Source: UBA11524 sp965646445
GTDB taxonomy: Bacteria > Bacillota > Clostridia > Christensenellales > Aristaeellaceae
NCBI GenBank assembly: GCA_965646445.1
Contig: CBFFZW010000009.1
Location: 20,387-84,386, forward strand
DNA: 64,000 nucleotides
Reading direction: 5' to 3'
Shown here: one piece after another, positions 26,125-34,438 of the stretch
Layout: the number at the start of each line of letters is the position of its first letter
Numbering within the stretch: position 1 is the first letter of the stretch
Notes under the pieces: model-generated
Database searches by the model: none
Seen by the model: the letters and a program-made list of their open reading frames with translations, nothing else
Told to the model about the DNA's origin: nothing
Made by a program: the position numbers and the translations under genes

Positions 26125-27433
26125 GGTGCCTGCGAAGCCCCGCGAGACCCACGATGTCCGCCGTCAGCCAGCCGATGGGGATGGACCACCAGATGGCGGG
26201 CAGCCCCCACACAGGCGTCAGGGTGTAGGCCAGCAGCACCCGCAGGCCCAGGGAAATCACCGTCAGCACCACCGACATGCCCGCCTTTTCCAGCCCCCGC
26301 CAGGTGGCGTAGAGCAGGAACAGCATGCCGATGCCCATGTAGCACAGGCCCTCCGTGCGCAGGTAGCCCACGCCGATGTCCAGCACCTCCGTGACGGAAG
26401 GGTCGATGAACAGCGTGAGCAGAGGCCGGGCGAAGACCGCCACCAGCGCCGACACCGCCCCGCAGAAGCCCAGGGACATGGCGGAGGCCGCGAAGAAGCC
26501 CCGGCGCACGCGATCCCGCTTCCCCGCGCCGAGGTTCTGGGCTACATAGGTGGCGAAGCCCCCCGCGAAGTCCTGGGCCGGGGCGTAGGCAAAGGCGTCG
26601 ATCTTGACCCCGGCGGCGAAGGCGGCCATCACCGGCACGCCGAAGGAATTGACCAGGGACTGAATCATCAGGATGCCGAAGTTCATCACCGACTGCTGCA
26701 CGCTGGTGAGGGCGGACACCGAGGCGATCCGCCGCATCAGGGGCCCATGGGGCTTCAGGTGACGCCGGGCGGGGGCCATGCCGCCCATGCGGGCCAGGAA
26801 GTACCAGCCGATCCCCAGCGCCGACACATACTGCGCGATCACCGTCGCCCAGGCCGCGCCGGGGATGCCCAGGCCCAGCACCGGCACCATCAGCAGATCC
26901 AGGAGGATGTTCAGGAGGGCCGAGGCCATCAGGAACCACAGGGGCGTGACGGAATTGCCCGCGCTGCGCATGATGGAGGCCAGATAGTTGTACAGAAACG
27001 TGGCCGGGAGTCCGGCGAAAATCACCGTCAGGTAGCTTTTCAGCGGCGGAACGGCTTCCTCCGGGATGCGCATCAGCAGCATCAGCGGCTCTGTCAGCAG
27101 GTAGGAAAGGGCCGTCAGCAGCGCCGTCACCCCGGCGATGAGCACCAGCGCGTTGCCCGTGGCCAGGCGCATGCTTTCCCGGTCGCCCTGGCCGTAAAAC
27201 TGGCTGGTTACCACCCCGGCCCCCAGGCACAGCCCCAGGATGATGCTGGTCAGGAGCACCATCAGCGAGAAGGCGCTGCCCACGGCGGCCAGGGCCGTCT
27301 GGCCCAGAAAGCGGCCCACCACCCAGGTGTCCGCCAGGTTGTACATCTGCTGGAGAAGATTCCCCGCCATCAGCGGCAGGGAGAAAAGAATCAGCCCCCG
27401 GACGACGGGCCCGCGGGTCAAATCACGTTCCAT
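26075..27433 (-). CDS. MATE family efflux transporter
   Basis: A 452-residue, 12-segment multidrug and toxic compound exporter. The N-terminus MERDLTRGPVVRGLILFSLP followed by NLLQQMYNLADTWVVGRFLG is a standard MatE start, and a second MatE half begins near residue 230. The family exchanges drugs or metabolites for Na+ or H+. The start at 27433 follows AAAGGA; codons upstream to 27502 have no similarity. The 3' end overlaps the converging transglutaminase gene by 50 bases, with no terminator between. Confidence 0.93.
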   Translation of the reverse strand: MERDLTRGPVVRGLILFSLPLMAGNLLQQMYNLADTWVVGRFLGQTALAAVGSAFSLMVLLTSIILGLCLGAGVVTSQFYGQGDRESMRLATGNALVLIAGVTALLTALSYLLTEPLMLLMRIPEEAVPPLKSYLTVIFAGLPATFLYNYLASIMRSAGNSVTPLWFLMASALLNILLDLLMVPVLGLGIPGAAWATVIAQYVSALGIGWYFLARMGGMAPARRHLKPHGPLMRRIASVSALTSVQQSVMNFGILMIQSLVNSFGVPVMAAFAAGVKIDAFAYAPAQDFAGGFATYVAQNLGAGKRDRVRRGFFAASAMSLGFCGAVSALVAVFARPLLTLFIDPSVTEVLDIGVGYLRTEGLCYMGIGMLFLLYATWRGLEKAGMSVVLTVISLGLRVLLAYTLTPVWGLPAIWWSIPIGWLTADIVGLAGLRRHLSPAAESPRTPGSPTS

Positions 27434-27545
27434 GACCTTGCATCCTTTCCGCCGGCGAGAGGCTCTCCCGCCAAGGCGCAGTCTGCTCATAGCATAGCAC
27501 AAGACGCGGCGTCTGCCAAGGGGGCCGCGGGACGAAAATCAGGGC

Positions 27546-27574
27546 TGTTCAGTCAGGGCATGTCGTGGTATAAT
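27546..27574 (+). promoter_or_regulatory. Promoter of ridA
   Basis: An extended -10, TGGTATAAT (TATAAT at 27569-27574), with a weak TGTTCA 17 bases upstream. It lies 43 bases before the start. Confidence 0.6.
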
Positions 27575-27616
27575 CAATCAAGCCCATTCAATACCAACGA
27601 AAGCGAGGTTTTTGTC

Positions 27617-27997
27617 ATGCGCAAGACTCTTTCCACCCCCAACGCGCCTGCCGCCATCGGCCCCTATGCTCAGGGCGTCCAGGCGGGCAATCTGGTTTTT
27701 GTCAGCGGTCAGCTGCCGATTATTCCCGCCACCGGCGCGCTCCATACCGGCCCCATCGGGGAACAGACCCGGCAGTGCATGGAGAATATCACCAACATTC
27801 TGGCGGAAGCCGGAGCTACCCTGCGCGACGTGGTCAAGACCACGATCTTCCTGAAGGATCTGGGGGATTTTGCGGAGGTCAACGCCGCCTATGGCGCTTT
27901 CTTCCCGGAGGATGCCCCCGCCCGCGCCTGCGTTCAGGTGGCCAAGCTGCCCAAGGACGCGCAGGTGGAGATTGAGGTCATCGCGGTCAAAGGCTAA
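27617..27997 (+). CDS. ridA: RidA family enamine/imine deaminase
   Basis: RidA hydrolyses reactive 2-aminoacrylate and similar enamines produced by PLP enzymes. The 126-residue protein matches the family from end to end: APAAIGPYAQGVQAG near the N-terminus, LVFVSGQLP, QTRQCMENI, and the C-terminal RACVQVAKLPKDAQVEIE in which the Arg and Glu are the conserved active-site residues. Of the upstream open frame only the part from ATG 27617 is real. A single-gene unit, it ends at a strong hairpin shared with the converging exporter gene. Confidence 0.95.
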   Translation: MRKTLSTPNAPAAIGPYAQGVQAGNLVFVSGQLPIIPATGALHTGPIGEQTRQCMENITNILAEAGATLRDVVKTTIFLKDLGDFAEVNAAYGAFFPEDAPARACVQVAKLPKDAQVEIEVIAVKG

Positions 27998-28014
27998 TAT
28001 CGTCCCATCAAGAA

Positions 28015-28050
28015 CGCCCGGATGCCTTCATCAGCATCCGGGCGATTTTG
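28015..28050. terminator. Bidirectional terminator between ridA and the YeiH exporter
   Basis: CGCCCGGATGC and its exact complement flank an 8-base loop, followed by ATTTTGTT on the plus strand. Confidence 0.85.
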
Positions 28051-29079
28051 TTACCTCGGAATCATCACCAGGCTGACCAGGATGATGCCAATCCAGCAGC
28101 ACGCGCCCAGCAAAATGGGCTTGCCGCCGGTCTTGACCAGCTTCACCAGGTCGGTGTTCAGGCCGATGGCGGCCATGGCCAGGATAATCAGGAACTTGCT
28201 CAGGGATTTGAACAGCGTGAAGCTGCTTTCCGGCACACCCAGGGCGGTGCAGAGGGTGGTTGCCACGCTGGCGGCAATAAACCATAGAATGAAGAAGGGG
28301 AAAATCTTCCGCAGGTTGACCTTCTGGCCGGCGGCCTTCTGCCCGCGTGTGCGCAGGAAGGCCAGCGCCAGAGTGATGGGGATGATGGCCAGCGTGCGGG
28401 TGAGCTTGACGGTCACGGCCTTGTCCAGGGTGGCGCTGCCCAGGCCGAACATGTTGTCCCAGGTGGCGGCGCAGGCCGTGACGGAGGAGGTGTCGTTCAC
28501 CGCCGTGCCCGCGAAAAGGCCGAAGGCCTCGCCGCTGACGGTGGAGAAGCCCAGGGCCTGTCCCAGGTGGGGGAAGATGATGGCGGCCAGCACATTGAAC
28601 AGGAAGATAACGCTGATGGCCTGGGCCACCTCCTCGTCGTCCGCGTCGATGACGGAGGCTGTGGCCGCGATGGCGCTGCCGCCGCAGATGCTGCTGCCAA
28701 CGCCCACCAGGGTGCTGATGGCGCCGGGGATTTTCAGGGCCTTGTGCAGCGCGTAGGCGATGATGAGGCTGACGCTGATGGTACACAGGATGATGGGCAG
28801 GCTCTGCGCGCCGGTTTGCAGCACCACGGACAGATTCAGCCCGAAGCCCAGCAGCACCACGGCCCACTGCAGCACCTTTTTGCCGGTGAAGCGAATGCCG
28901 GGAGCGCAAACACCGTGCTTCTTCCAGACCAGGGAAATCAGCATACCCGCTACAATGGCGATCACCGGGCCGCCGATGACGGGAAACAGCTGCCCCAGAA
29001 AATGGCTGGGCACAGCGATGAGCAGGCACACCAGGATGCCCTGCCAGCAGGTTCGCAAATCCTTGAGGATGGTTTTCAT
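28051..29079 (-). CDS. YeiH/UPF0324 family putative sulfate-type exporter
   Basis: A 342-residue, ten-segment membrane protein of the UPF0324 (YeiH) family. Family marks are GGPVIAIVAGMLIS, VLLGFGLNLSVVL, the GVGSSICGGSAIAATA motif near residue 115, and the later AVNDTSSV and AAIGLNTDL. Members are annotated as putative sulfate exporters; direct evidence for the substrate is thin, and a role with sulfonates or sulfite is possible. I placed the start at 29079; AAAGGGG lies 11 bases upstream. The longer frame to 29124 is unsupported. It is transcribed alone, between its terminator and the cotJ operon. Confidence 0.9.
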   Translation of the reverse strand: MKTILKDLRTCWQGILVCLLIAVPSHFLGQLFPVIGGPVIAIVAGMLISLVWKKHGVCAPGIRFTGKKVLQWAVVLLGFGLNLSVVLQTGAQSLPIILCTISVSLIIAYALHKALKIPGAISTLVGVGSSICGGSAIAATASVIDADDEEVAQAISVIFLFNVLAAIIFPHLGQALGFSTVSGEAFGLFAGTAVNDTSSVTACAATWDNMFGLGSATLDKAVTVKLTRTLAIIPITLALAFLRTRGQKAAGQKVNLRKIFPFFILWFIAASVATTLCTALGVPESSFTLFKSLSKFLIILAMAAIGLNTDLVKLVKTGGKPILLGACCWIGIILVSLVMIPR

Positions 29080-29170
29080 TGGCGTAGAAACCCCTTTCTG
29101 ATGGATGCCGGTACACATGAACACAATATCGTAACATTCGCCGTCAGCACGGGCATTCCTGCCGGAAGGA

Positions 29171-29200
29171 TAAAAAGGAAGCCCCTTTTCAGGGGCTTCC
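29171..29200 (-). terminator. Terminator of the cotJ operon
   Basis: On the minus strand GGAAGCCCC pairs with GGGGCTTCC across a 6-base loop and is followed by TTTTTATCC. It lies 22 bases past the cotJC stop. Confidence 0.88.
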
Positions 29201-29221
29201 CAGAGGAGAATGCCTGGTGTT

Positions 29222-29833
29222 TTACTGGTTAGGGCAGCACAGGTTCAGGGAAGGGTTGTAGGCGTAGAAGTTGCTGCAGTTGAGGTTATCCTGGACGATG
29301 CCCAGGGCCTCGGCGAAGCGCTGATAGTGGACGATTTCCCGCTCCCGCAGATAGCGCAGCACGTCGATAACGTCGGGGTCATCCGCCTGATGGAGCAGGT
29401 TCTCGTAGGTCGTTCGGGCCTTCTGCTCGGCAGCGAGATCCTCATGCAGGTCGGTGATGGGGTCGCCCTTCACCGCCAGGAAGGCCGTTGTGTTGGGAAC
29501 GCCCGCCGCGGCCTGGGGGTACACGCCCGCGCCATGATCGGTGAAATAGGGCGCGAAGCCGCCGTCCACGATTTCCTGGTGGGACAGGGAACGGGTCAGC
29601 TGATGCACCATGGCGCCGACAATTTCCAGATGCCCAAGCTCTTCCGTACCAATGTCGGTAAGCAGTCCCTTGAGCTCCTTGTAGGGCATGGAGAAGCGCT
29701 GGCTCAGATAGCGCAGGGACGCGCTGAGCTCGCCGTCAGGGCCGCCGTACTGGCTGATAATCAGCGATGCCATCCGCGGGTTGGGCCTGGCAATTTTGAC
29801 CGGGTATTGCAGTTCCTTCTCATACACAAACAT
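29222..29833 (-). CDS. cotJC: Spore coat protein CotJC, manganese-catalase type
   Basis: CotJC is a ferritin-like, di-manganese catalase homologue of the spore coat inner layer. The 203-residue protein has the family N-terminus MFVYEKELQYPVKI and the metal-ligand helices TDIGTEELGHLEIVGAM near residue 65 and DLHEDLAAEQKARTTYENL near 140, with a C-terminal EREIVHYQRFAEAL helix. All expected Glu and His ligands appear present. The start at 29833 overlaps the upstream gene by 14 bases, as expected for a coupled cotJ operon. The C-terminus ends in a CC pair (LNLCCPNQ), which may matter given the Cys-rich partner encoded upstream. Confidence 0.93.
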   Translation of the reverse strand: MFVYEKELQYPVKIARPNPRMASLIISQYGGPDGELSASLRYLSQRFSMPYKELKGLLTDIGTEELGHLEIVGAMVHQLTRSLSHQEIVDGGFAPYFTDHGAGVYPQAAAGVPNTTAFLAVKGDPITDLHEDLAAEQKARTTYENLLHQADDPDVIDVLRYLREREIVHYQRFAEALGIVQDNLNCSNFYAYNPSLNLCCPNQ

Positions 29834-30629
29834 GGTTGTCGCACTCCCTTCCATTCTGGCAGGACTGATATTCCCAGGGCCAGGGATCATCCAGCCAGCG
29901 CCAGCAATGGTCGGCAGGGCAGGATTTGGTGAAGGCGCAGGCATAGCTGGGCTCGGTCAGCTCGCTGCACTTCTGCCTGTACAGTTCCATGGCGCATTGG
30001 TCGTCGGGATGGGTGTTCAGATACAGCCGCAGCTCCCAGGCGGCGAAGGCCGTCTGCTGCTGCTGGCTGGCACAGGGGCAGGTGGGCATCATGCAGCCGG
30101 TCTCCATGGGCTTTACCAGGTCGTGAAACAGCGTGCCTTCCGACAGCGCGGCCTCATCCGACAGCATGGGCGTCAGGGACTGGTGCGCCGCATACACCAT
30201 AGCGGCGGAAGGCCGATCATGGTGGCAGCCGCAGTTGTCAGCCTGAGCGGCCTCGTTGCAGCAGGAACGGGTCTCACGGCAGCCGCAGTTATCGGCCTGG
30301 ACGGCCTCGTTGCAGCAGGGACAGCGAGTCTCGCGGCAGTTGCAATTGTCGGCTTGGGCGGCCTCGTTGCAGCAGGAGCGGGTCTCGCGGCAGCCGCAGT
30401 TATCGGCCTGAGCGGCTTCGTTGCAGCAGGAGCGGCGCTCACGGCAGCTGCAGTTGTCAGCCTGAGCGGCATCGTTGCAGCAGGAGCGGCGGGTCTCGCG
30501 GCAGGTGCAGTTGTCAGCCTGAGCGGCATCGTTGCAGCAGGGAAGCGGCGCCGGAATGCTGTTCATGATCCTGGCAGACGGCATCGAGCCGCAGCCAGAG
30601 CATCCAGGCATCATCATGCGAGGTTGCAT
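29820..30629 (-). CDS. Cys-rich repeat protein fused to CotJA- and CotJB-like segments
   Basis: A 269-residue protein in the place where other Clostridia have separate cotJA and cotJB genes. Residues ~30-139 are six repeats of 18-19 residues, each (S/P)CCN(D/E)AAQADNC(x)CR(E)xR with four Cys. Residues ~148-178 resemble CotJA (ALSEGTLFHDLVKPME). Residues ~190-255 resemble CotJB (AFAAWELRLYLNTHPDD then WLDDPWPWEYQ). Together more than 30 Cys are present. The start at 30629 follows AGAGGAAG, and the 3' end overlaps cotJC by 14 bases. The fusion and repeats are seen directly; metal binding or disulfide cross-linking in the spore coat is inference. A mother-cell sigma factor is expected, but I found only a weak candidate near 30665-30693. 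Confidence 0.8.
   Translation of the reverse strand: MQPRMMMPGCSGCGSMPSARIMNSIPAPLPCCNDAAQADNCTCRETRRSCCNDAAQADNCSCRERRSCCNEAAQADNCGCRETRSCCNEAAQADNCNCRETRCPCCNEAVQADNCGCRETRSCCNEAAQADNCGCHHDRPSAAMVYAAHQSLTPMLSDEAALSEGTLFHDLVKPMETGCMMPTCPCASQQQQTAFAAWELRLYLNTHPDDQCAMELYRQKCSELTEPSYACAFTKSCPADHCWRWLDDPWPWEYQSCQNGRECDNHVCV
30213..30542 (-). repeat. Six tandem 54-57 bp coding repeats (Cys-rich)
   Basis: The DNA encodes the repeats of the preceding protein. Units differ mostly at silent sites and at one residue after the third Cys (Thr, Ser, Gly, Asn, Gly, Gly). The period is a multiple of three throughout and no unit is broken, so selection for the protein is likely. It is not a CRISPR array. 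Confidence 0.9.
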
Positions 30630-30732
30630 ATCGTTTACTTCCTCTCTTGTTGAAGGGTATGCGGCATATGATCTCCGCACTGTCAGCTTATGCCGGGGCA
30701 GCTACCTGGTGCGAAAAAGTGAAAATCAGCGC

Positions 30733-30765
30733 AAAAAAAGTGCCCTCCGCGCAAGCGAAGGACAC
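30733..30765 (-). terminator. Terminator of argS
   Basis: On the minus strand GTGTCCTTCGC pairs with GCGGAGGGCAC across TTGC (one G-T pair) and is followed by TTTTTTT. It separates argS from the cotJ operon. Confidence 0.87.
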
Positions 30766-30787
30766 CCATGGAACCATTTGGCAGGCT

Positions 30788-32506
30788 TTACATTCTTTCC
30801 GGTGCCTCGATGCCGATGAGGTACAGGCCGGTCTTGATGACGTTCTTCACCGCGCGGGTCAGGGCCACGCGGGCCGCGGCGGCGGCGGGATCGTCATCCA
30901 GGATGCGGTGCTCGTAGTAGAATTTGTTGTAGGCCTGGGCGATGTCGGTGACGGCCCGGGTCAGCATGGAGGGCTCGTACTTGTCGGCGGCTTCCCGGAT
31001 GACGTCGGGGAAGCGGCCCAGCAGCCGCAGGAGCGCCTGGGCCTCGTCGTCCGTCAGGGCGTTGAAGTCGGCCTCGGGGAGGGACATCGCCTCCGCCTTG
31101 CGCAGCACGGAGCAGCAGCGGGCATGGGTGTACTGGACATAGGGGCCGGTCTCGCCGTCGAAGTTCAGCGCCCGATCCCAATGGAAGTCGATGTCCTTGA
31201 TGCGGTTGTTGCTCAGGTCGGTGTAGATCACCGCGCCGATGCCCACCTGGCGGGCCACCTCTTCCTTGTTTTCCAGGTTGGGGGATTTCTCGTTGATGAT
31301 CTCGAGGGCCTTTTGCTGGGCCGTCTCCAGCAGCTCCTCCAGGTAGACCACATGGCCCTTGCGGGTGGACAGGGACTGCCCCTCGTAGGAGATCATGCCG
31401 AAGGACACATGCACGCAGTCCTTCGCCCAGTCGTAGCCCATTTTTTCCAGTACCCGGAACCACTGGCGGAAGTGCAGATCCTGCTGATAAGCCACGACGT
31501 ACAGGCACTTGTCGAAGTGATAGGTGTCATGGCGGTAGAGGGCGGCGGCCAGGTCGCGGGTGGCGTAGAGGGTTGCGCCGTCGGAGCGCAGGATGATGCA
31601 GGGCGGCATGTTGTCCTCGGACAGATCGACGATGGACGCGCCCTCGGACAGGGTCAGCAGCCCCTTGGCTTTCAGTTCGTCGATGACGCGGCCCATCTTG
31701 TCGTTGTAGAAGCTCTCCCCGGCGTAGGAATCGAAGGTGACGCCCAGCAGGTCGTAGACCCGGGCGGTGTCCCGCAGGGTCAGCTCCTTGAACCAGCTGA
31801 AGATCGAAAGGGCCTCCTCGTCGCCGTCCTCAATGCGCTTGAACCAGGCGCGGCCCTCGTCCTCCAGGGCCTTGTCGGTTTCGGCTTCCTCGTGGAAGCG
31901 GACGTAAAGCCGCACCAGCTCCGCCACGCCGCCGCGCTCGACTTCCTCCCGGTTGCCCCACTTCTTGTAGGCACAGATCATTTTGCCGAACTGGGTGCCC
32001 CAGTCGCCCAGATGGTTGATGCCCACCGTGGTGTAGCCCAGGAAGTCGAAAATGCGCTTGAGGCTGTGGCCGATCATCGTGGTGGACAGATGGCCGATGT
32101 GGAAGCGCTTGGCAATGTTGATGGAAGAATAATCCAGACAGATGGTCTTGCCCGCTCCCAGGTCGGAGGCGCCGTAGCGCTCGCCCGCTGCCAGCACGGC
32201 CGTCAGGGTGTCCCGGGCGAAATTCAGCCGGTTCAGGAAGAAATTCAGGTAGCCGTTCACGGCCTCCACCCGGGCGACGTCGGCGTGCGCCCAGCCCTCG
32301 GCCAGGGCCGCGGCGATCTTCGGGGGCGCCATCCGCAGGGCCTTGGCCAGGCGGAAGACGGGGAAGGCATAGTCGCCCATGGCGGGATCCGGCGGCACTG
32401 CCAGCAGGCCGCGAATTTCCTCCGCCTCGGGAAGCCCCTGGGCCTCGGGCCAGGTCTCCCGGAGGGCTTGGGCGGTGAGGGCGGCCATGCGGGTCATCAT
32501 ATCCAT
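30788..32506 (-). CDS. argS: Arginyl-tRNA synthetase
   Basis: ArgS charges tRNA-Arg. The 572-residue class Ia enzyme has an N-terminal Add-1 domain (~1-105), the HIGH motif as FHIGHLSTT near residue 136, the NHLGDWGTQFGK segment, a KMSKS counterpart degenerated to LSTRKG near 378 as in many ArgRS, and a C-terminal DALR anticodon domain (AQAYNKFYYEHRIL to IGIEAPERM). Three early Met codons leave the start uncertain by a few residues. A promoter lies 33 bases upstream. Confidence 0.96.
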   Translation of the reverse strand: MDMMTRMAALTAQALRETWPEAQGLPEAEEIRGLLAVPPDPAMGDYAFPVFRLAKALRMAPPKIAAALAEGWAHADVARVEAVNGYLNFFLNRLNFARDTLTAVLAAGERYGASDLGAGKTICLDYSSINIAKRFHIGHLSTTMIGHSLKRIFDFLGYTTVGINHLGDWGTQFGKMICAYKKWGNREEVERGGVAELVRLYVRFHEEAETDKALEDEGRAWFKRIEDGDEEALSIFSWFKELTLRDTARVYDLLGVTFDSYAGESFYNDKMGRVIDELKAKGLLTLSEGASIVDLSEDNMPPCIILRSDGATLYATRDLAAALYRHDTYHFDKCLYVVAYQQDLHFRQWFRVLEKMGYDWAKDCVHVSFGMISYEGQSLSTRKGHVVYLEELLETAQQKALEIINEKSPNLENKEEVARQVGIGAVIYTDLSNNRIKDIDFHWDRALNFDGETGPYVQYTHARCCSVLRKAEAMSLPEADFNALTDDEAQALLRLLGRFPDVIREAADKYEPSMLTRAVTDIAQAYNKFYYEHRILDDDPAAAAARVALTRAVKNVIKTGLYLIGIEAPERM

Positions 32507-32538
32507 ACAGCATCATGCTCCTTGTCTTTGGTCGCTTT

Positions 32539-32567
32539 ATCATATCATAGGAAGGACGGCGTGGCAA
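32539..32567 (-). promoter_or_regulatory. Sigma-A promoter of argS
   Basis: On the minus strand TTGCCA, 17 bases, TATGAT. The region 32570-32795 between this promoter and ireB has GC-rich imperfect hairpins (near 32605-32655) but no gene that I can support. Confidence 0.75.
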
Positions 32568-32795
32568 GCGGTGGGGGAGCGTTTAACCAGGGAAAAGAGA
32601 AGAAAATGCGTCGCGGGGGAACGGGCTCCACAGAGGGGCCCGCCTCCCCTTCGCCGGAATGACGCTCCCGAATAAAGAAATAGCCAGGCTACCATTCCGC
32701 CGCAGCCCGGCCCCATAAGATACGTCTTTCGCGAGGGATAATTGCCCCAAATGCGCAAAGCAAACAAGCGCTCTGACCTGGCGGAAAAACGGTTT

Positions 32796-33059
32796 TTATT
32801 TCTCCGCGTGGCCCGCCAGATAGAACCGTACCAGCTCCTCCAGGATTTCGTCCCGCTCCAGGCGGCAGATCATGCTGCGGGCCTGGTTGTGGCTGGTGAT
32901 ATAGGTCGGATCACCGGAAATGATATAGCCCACGATCTGCGTGATGGGGTCATACCCCTTGGCCTGCAGGGCGTGGTAGACATACATCAGAATATCCTGC
33001 GCCTCGTTGCCTGATTCCTGAAGGGGCGACAGCTTGGTGGTGTTGAACATATCCGGCAC
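32796..33059 (-). CDS. ireB: IreB family regulatory phosphoprotein (DUF965/UPF0297)
   Basis: IreB is a small dimeric target of the Ser/Thr kinase IreK/PrkC that affects cephalosporin tolerance in enterococci. The 87-residue protein matches the family: FNTTKLSPLQESGNEAQDIL, then VYHALQAKGYDPITQIVGYI, SGDPTYITSHNQARSMI and the C-terminal RDEILEELVRFYL. I chose GTG 33059 (VPDMFN) over ATG 33050 because GGAG lies nine bases before the GTG and nothing precedes the ATG. In Bacillus and most Clostridia this gene lies between alaS and ruvX; neither is here, though the usual upstream AI-2E permease is. Confidence 0.93.
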   Translation of the reverse strand: MPDMFNTTKLSPLQESGNEAQDILMYVYHALQAKGYDPITQIVGYIISGDPTYITSHNQARSMICRLERDEILEELVRFYLAGHAEK

Positions 33060-33160
33060 GGCGGTAGACTCCTTCCCAGTTGATGGTTCCATTATACACG
33101 TTTGCGCGGCGAAAGAAAAGGGCTTATCCATGAAAATCTCATGAAAAATCCTGAATTTCC

Positions 33161-34177
33161 CTATCGGCGCAGTCCGCGCAGGGCGCCCCGGAGGGATACC
33201 ACCGCCGGCAGCGCCAGCAGCATGCCCAGAGCGCCGCCCGCCATTCCCCCGGCGGAAACCGCCAGCAGCACCAGCAGCGGGTGCAGCTTCGTCGCCCCGG
33301 ACATCAGCCGGGGAGAAAGCAGATTGCCCTCCAATTGCTGCACCAGGAGGATCACCGCCAGCGTCCACACCGCCTGCCACAGTCCGCCCTGAAGGGCCAG
33401 CAGCACCGCCGGAACGCCCGCGATGAAGGGGCCGATGTAGGGGATGAGCTCCATCACGCCCATCAGCAGGCCCAGCGCCAGCCAGCCCGGCGTCTTCACC
33501 AGCATCAGGCCCAGGGCCGTCAGCACCGCCACGATGGCGGAGACCAGCAGCTGCCCGCGGAGGAACCCTGCGGTTTCCCGGCGCATCTCCCGTCCGGCGC
33601 GGACGGCCTGCGCCCGCCAGCGTACCGGCAGCATTAAAATCAGCAGGGAGGAAATTTTCCGCCGATCCCGCAAAAGATAAAAGCCGATGAGCGGCGCCAG
33701 CACCACCTTGCCCAGGCCGCTGACGATCTGCCCCGCCAGTCCCGCGATGCCCGAAACCGCGATGCCTGCCTGCTTGCTGACGGCGGAAAACAATTCGTCC
33801 CGCACGGGGATCATGTTCAGGCCCCAGCGCTCCAGCAGCGCCTGCCCGGAGGACAGCAGCCCCTGCAGCCAGGTCAAAAATGCCGGGAAGGACGCAATCA
33901 GCAGCCGGAACTGGGCTGCCAGCGGCGGAATGAACAGCAGCAGCGCGCCCACCGCCGCCAGGGTCAGCGCGCCAAAGGACAGCAGCGCGGCCGTCCCCGG
34001 TGAGAGGCGCTTTTCCAGCCGCCTGCATAGCGGCAGGGCCATCGCCATCAGGATATATCCGGCCAAAAGCTGGGTCAGCAGCGCCAGCCAGACGCGCCGG
34101 GTCAGCCACAGCCCCAGAAGAATGCCCGCGCCCGCCGCCGCCACACGCCAGCGCGGTCTGGCCAATGAACGCTCCAT
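33161..34177 (-). CDS. AI-2E family (PF01594) membrane transporter
   Basis: A 338-residue protein with seven or eight membrane segments. The PF01594 pattern is clear: paired N-terminal helices ending RRLEKRLSPG, a central amphipathic region, APLIGFYLLRDRR near residue 165, then LMGVMELIPYIGPFIAGVPAVLLAL near 245-270 and QQLEGNLLSPRLMS. Family members export autoinducer-2 in E. coli or act as Na+/H+ antiporters; many, such as B. subtilis YrrI beside alaS, have no known substrate. Position next to ireB suggests it is the YrrI counterpart. Confidence 0.88.
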   Translation of the reverse strand: MERSLARPRWRVAAAGAGILLGLWLTRRVWLALLTQLLAGYILMAMALPLCRRLEKRLSPGTAALLSFGALTLAAVGALLLFIPPLAAQFRLLIASFPAFLTWLQGLLSSGQALLERWGLNMIPVRDELFSAVSKQAGIAVSGIAGLAGQIVSGLGKVVLAPLIGFYLLRDRRKISSLLILMLPVRWRAQAVRAGREMRRETAGFLRGQLLVSAIVAVLTALGLMLVKTPGWLALGLLMGVMELIPYIGPFIAGVPAVLLALQGGLWQAVWTLAVILLVQQLEGNLLSPRLMSGATKLHPLLVLLAVSAGGMAGGALGMLLALPAVVSLRGALRGLRR

Positions 34178-34236
34178 CGCGCACCTCCATGATTATCGCC
34201 AGGGTTACGGCGTCCCCCAGTGGCCGCCTGTGGGCG

Positions 34237-34282
34237 AAAAGGCTCCCTGGCCGGGCCCGCGGCTGCGGAATGGCCAGGGAGC
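34237..34282 (-). terminator. Terminator after the small YtxH-like gene
   Basis: On the minus strand GCTCCCTGGCC pairs with GGCCAGGGAGC around a GC-rich loop, and CTTTTCG follows. It separates the three-gene PRC-barrel cluster from the AI-2E gene. Confidence 0.78.
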
Positions 34283-34300
34283 GGAAGGGTTGATGCCGAC

Positions 34301-34438
34301 TTACATGGACTTCATCCAGCGCTTGACCTTCACAGCGGTTTTCCTGGCGTCCCGGCGAAGCTCCTTGCCCACGGGCATCATCATCAAGCCCGCGCCCAGA
34401 AGCATGCCCATGGCGCTGCCAACGGCAAATTTGGTCAT
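34301..34438 (-). CDS. 45-residue YtxH-like small membrane protein
   Basis: An ORF of 45 codons with a strong GGAGGTGA site. The product starts MTKFAVGSAMGMLLGAGLMM, one membrane helix with small-residue packing, followed by PVGKELRRDARKTAVKVKR, a basic amphipathic helix. This helix-then-basic-tail pattern is that of YtxH-domain and related small envelope proteins. Its start overlaps the end of the PRC-barrel gene by 4 bases (ATGA), so it is part of that operon. Function unknown; a membrane-bound stress or envelope role is only an inference. Confidence 0.72.
   Translation of the reverse strand: MTKFAVGSAMGMLLGAGLMMMPVGKELRRDARKTAVKVKRWMKSM

Noticed and set aside
30213..30542. Regular 54-57 bp repeats considered as a CRISPR array
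   Set aside because: There are no unique spacers between identical repeats; the units are contiguous, in frame and coding, and no cas gene is near.
29781..30653. Plus-strand open frame with hydrophobic LSGLVAAG-type repeats
   Set aside because: It is the exact complement of the Cys-repeat CotJ gene; its repeats are forced by that gene's repeats. The minus-strand reading has the ribosome site and the cotJC overlap.
30629..30700. SigE-type promoter of the cotJ operon
   Set aside because: GCATAA-17-CATATG on the minus strand is only loosely like the sigma-E consensus and has the wrong spacing; I could not support a site.
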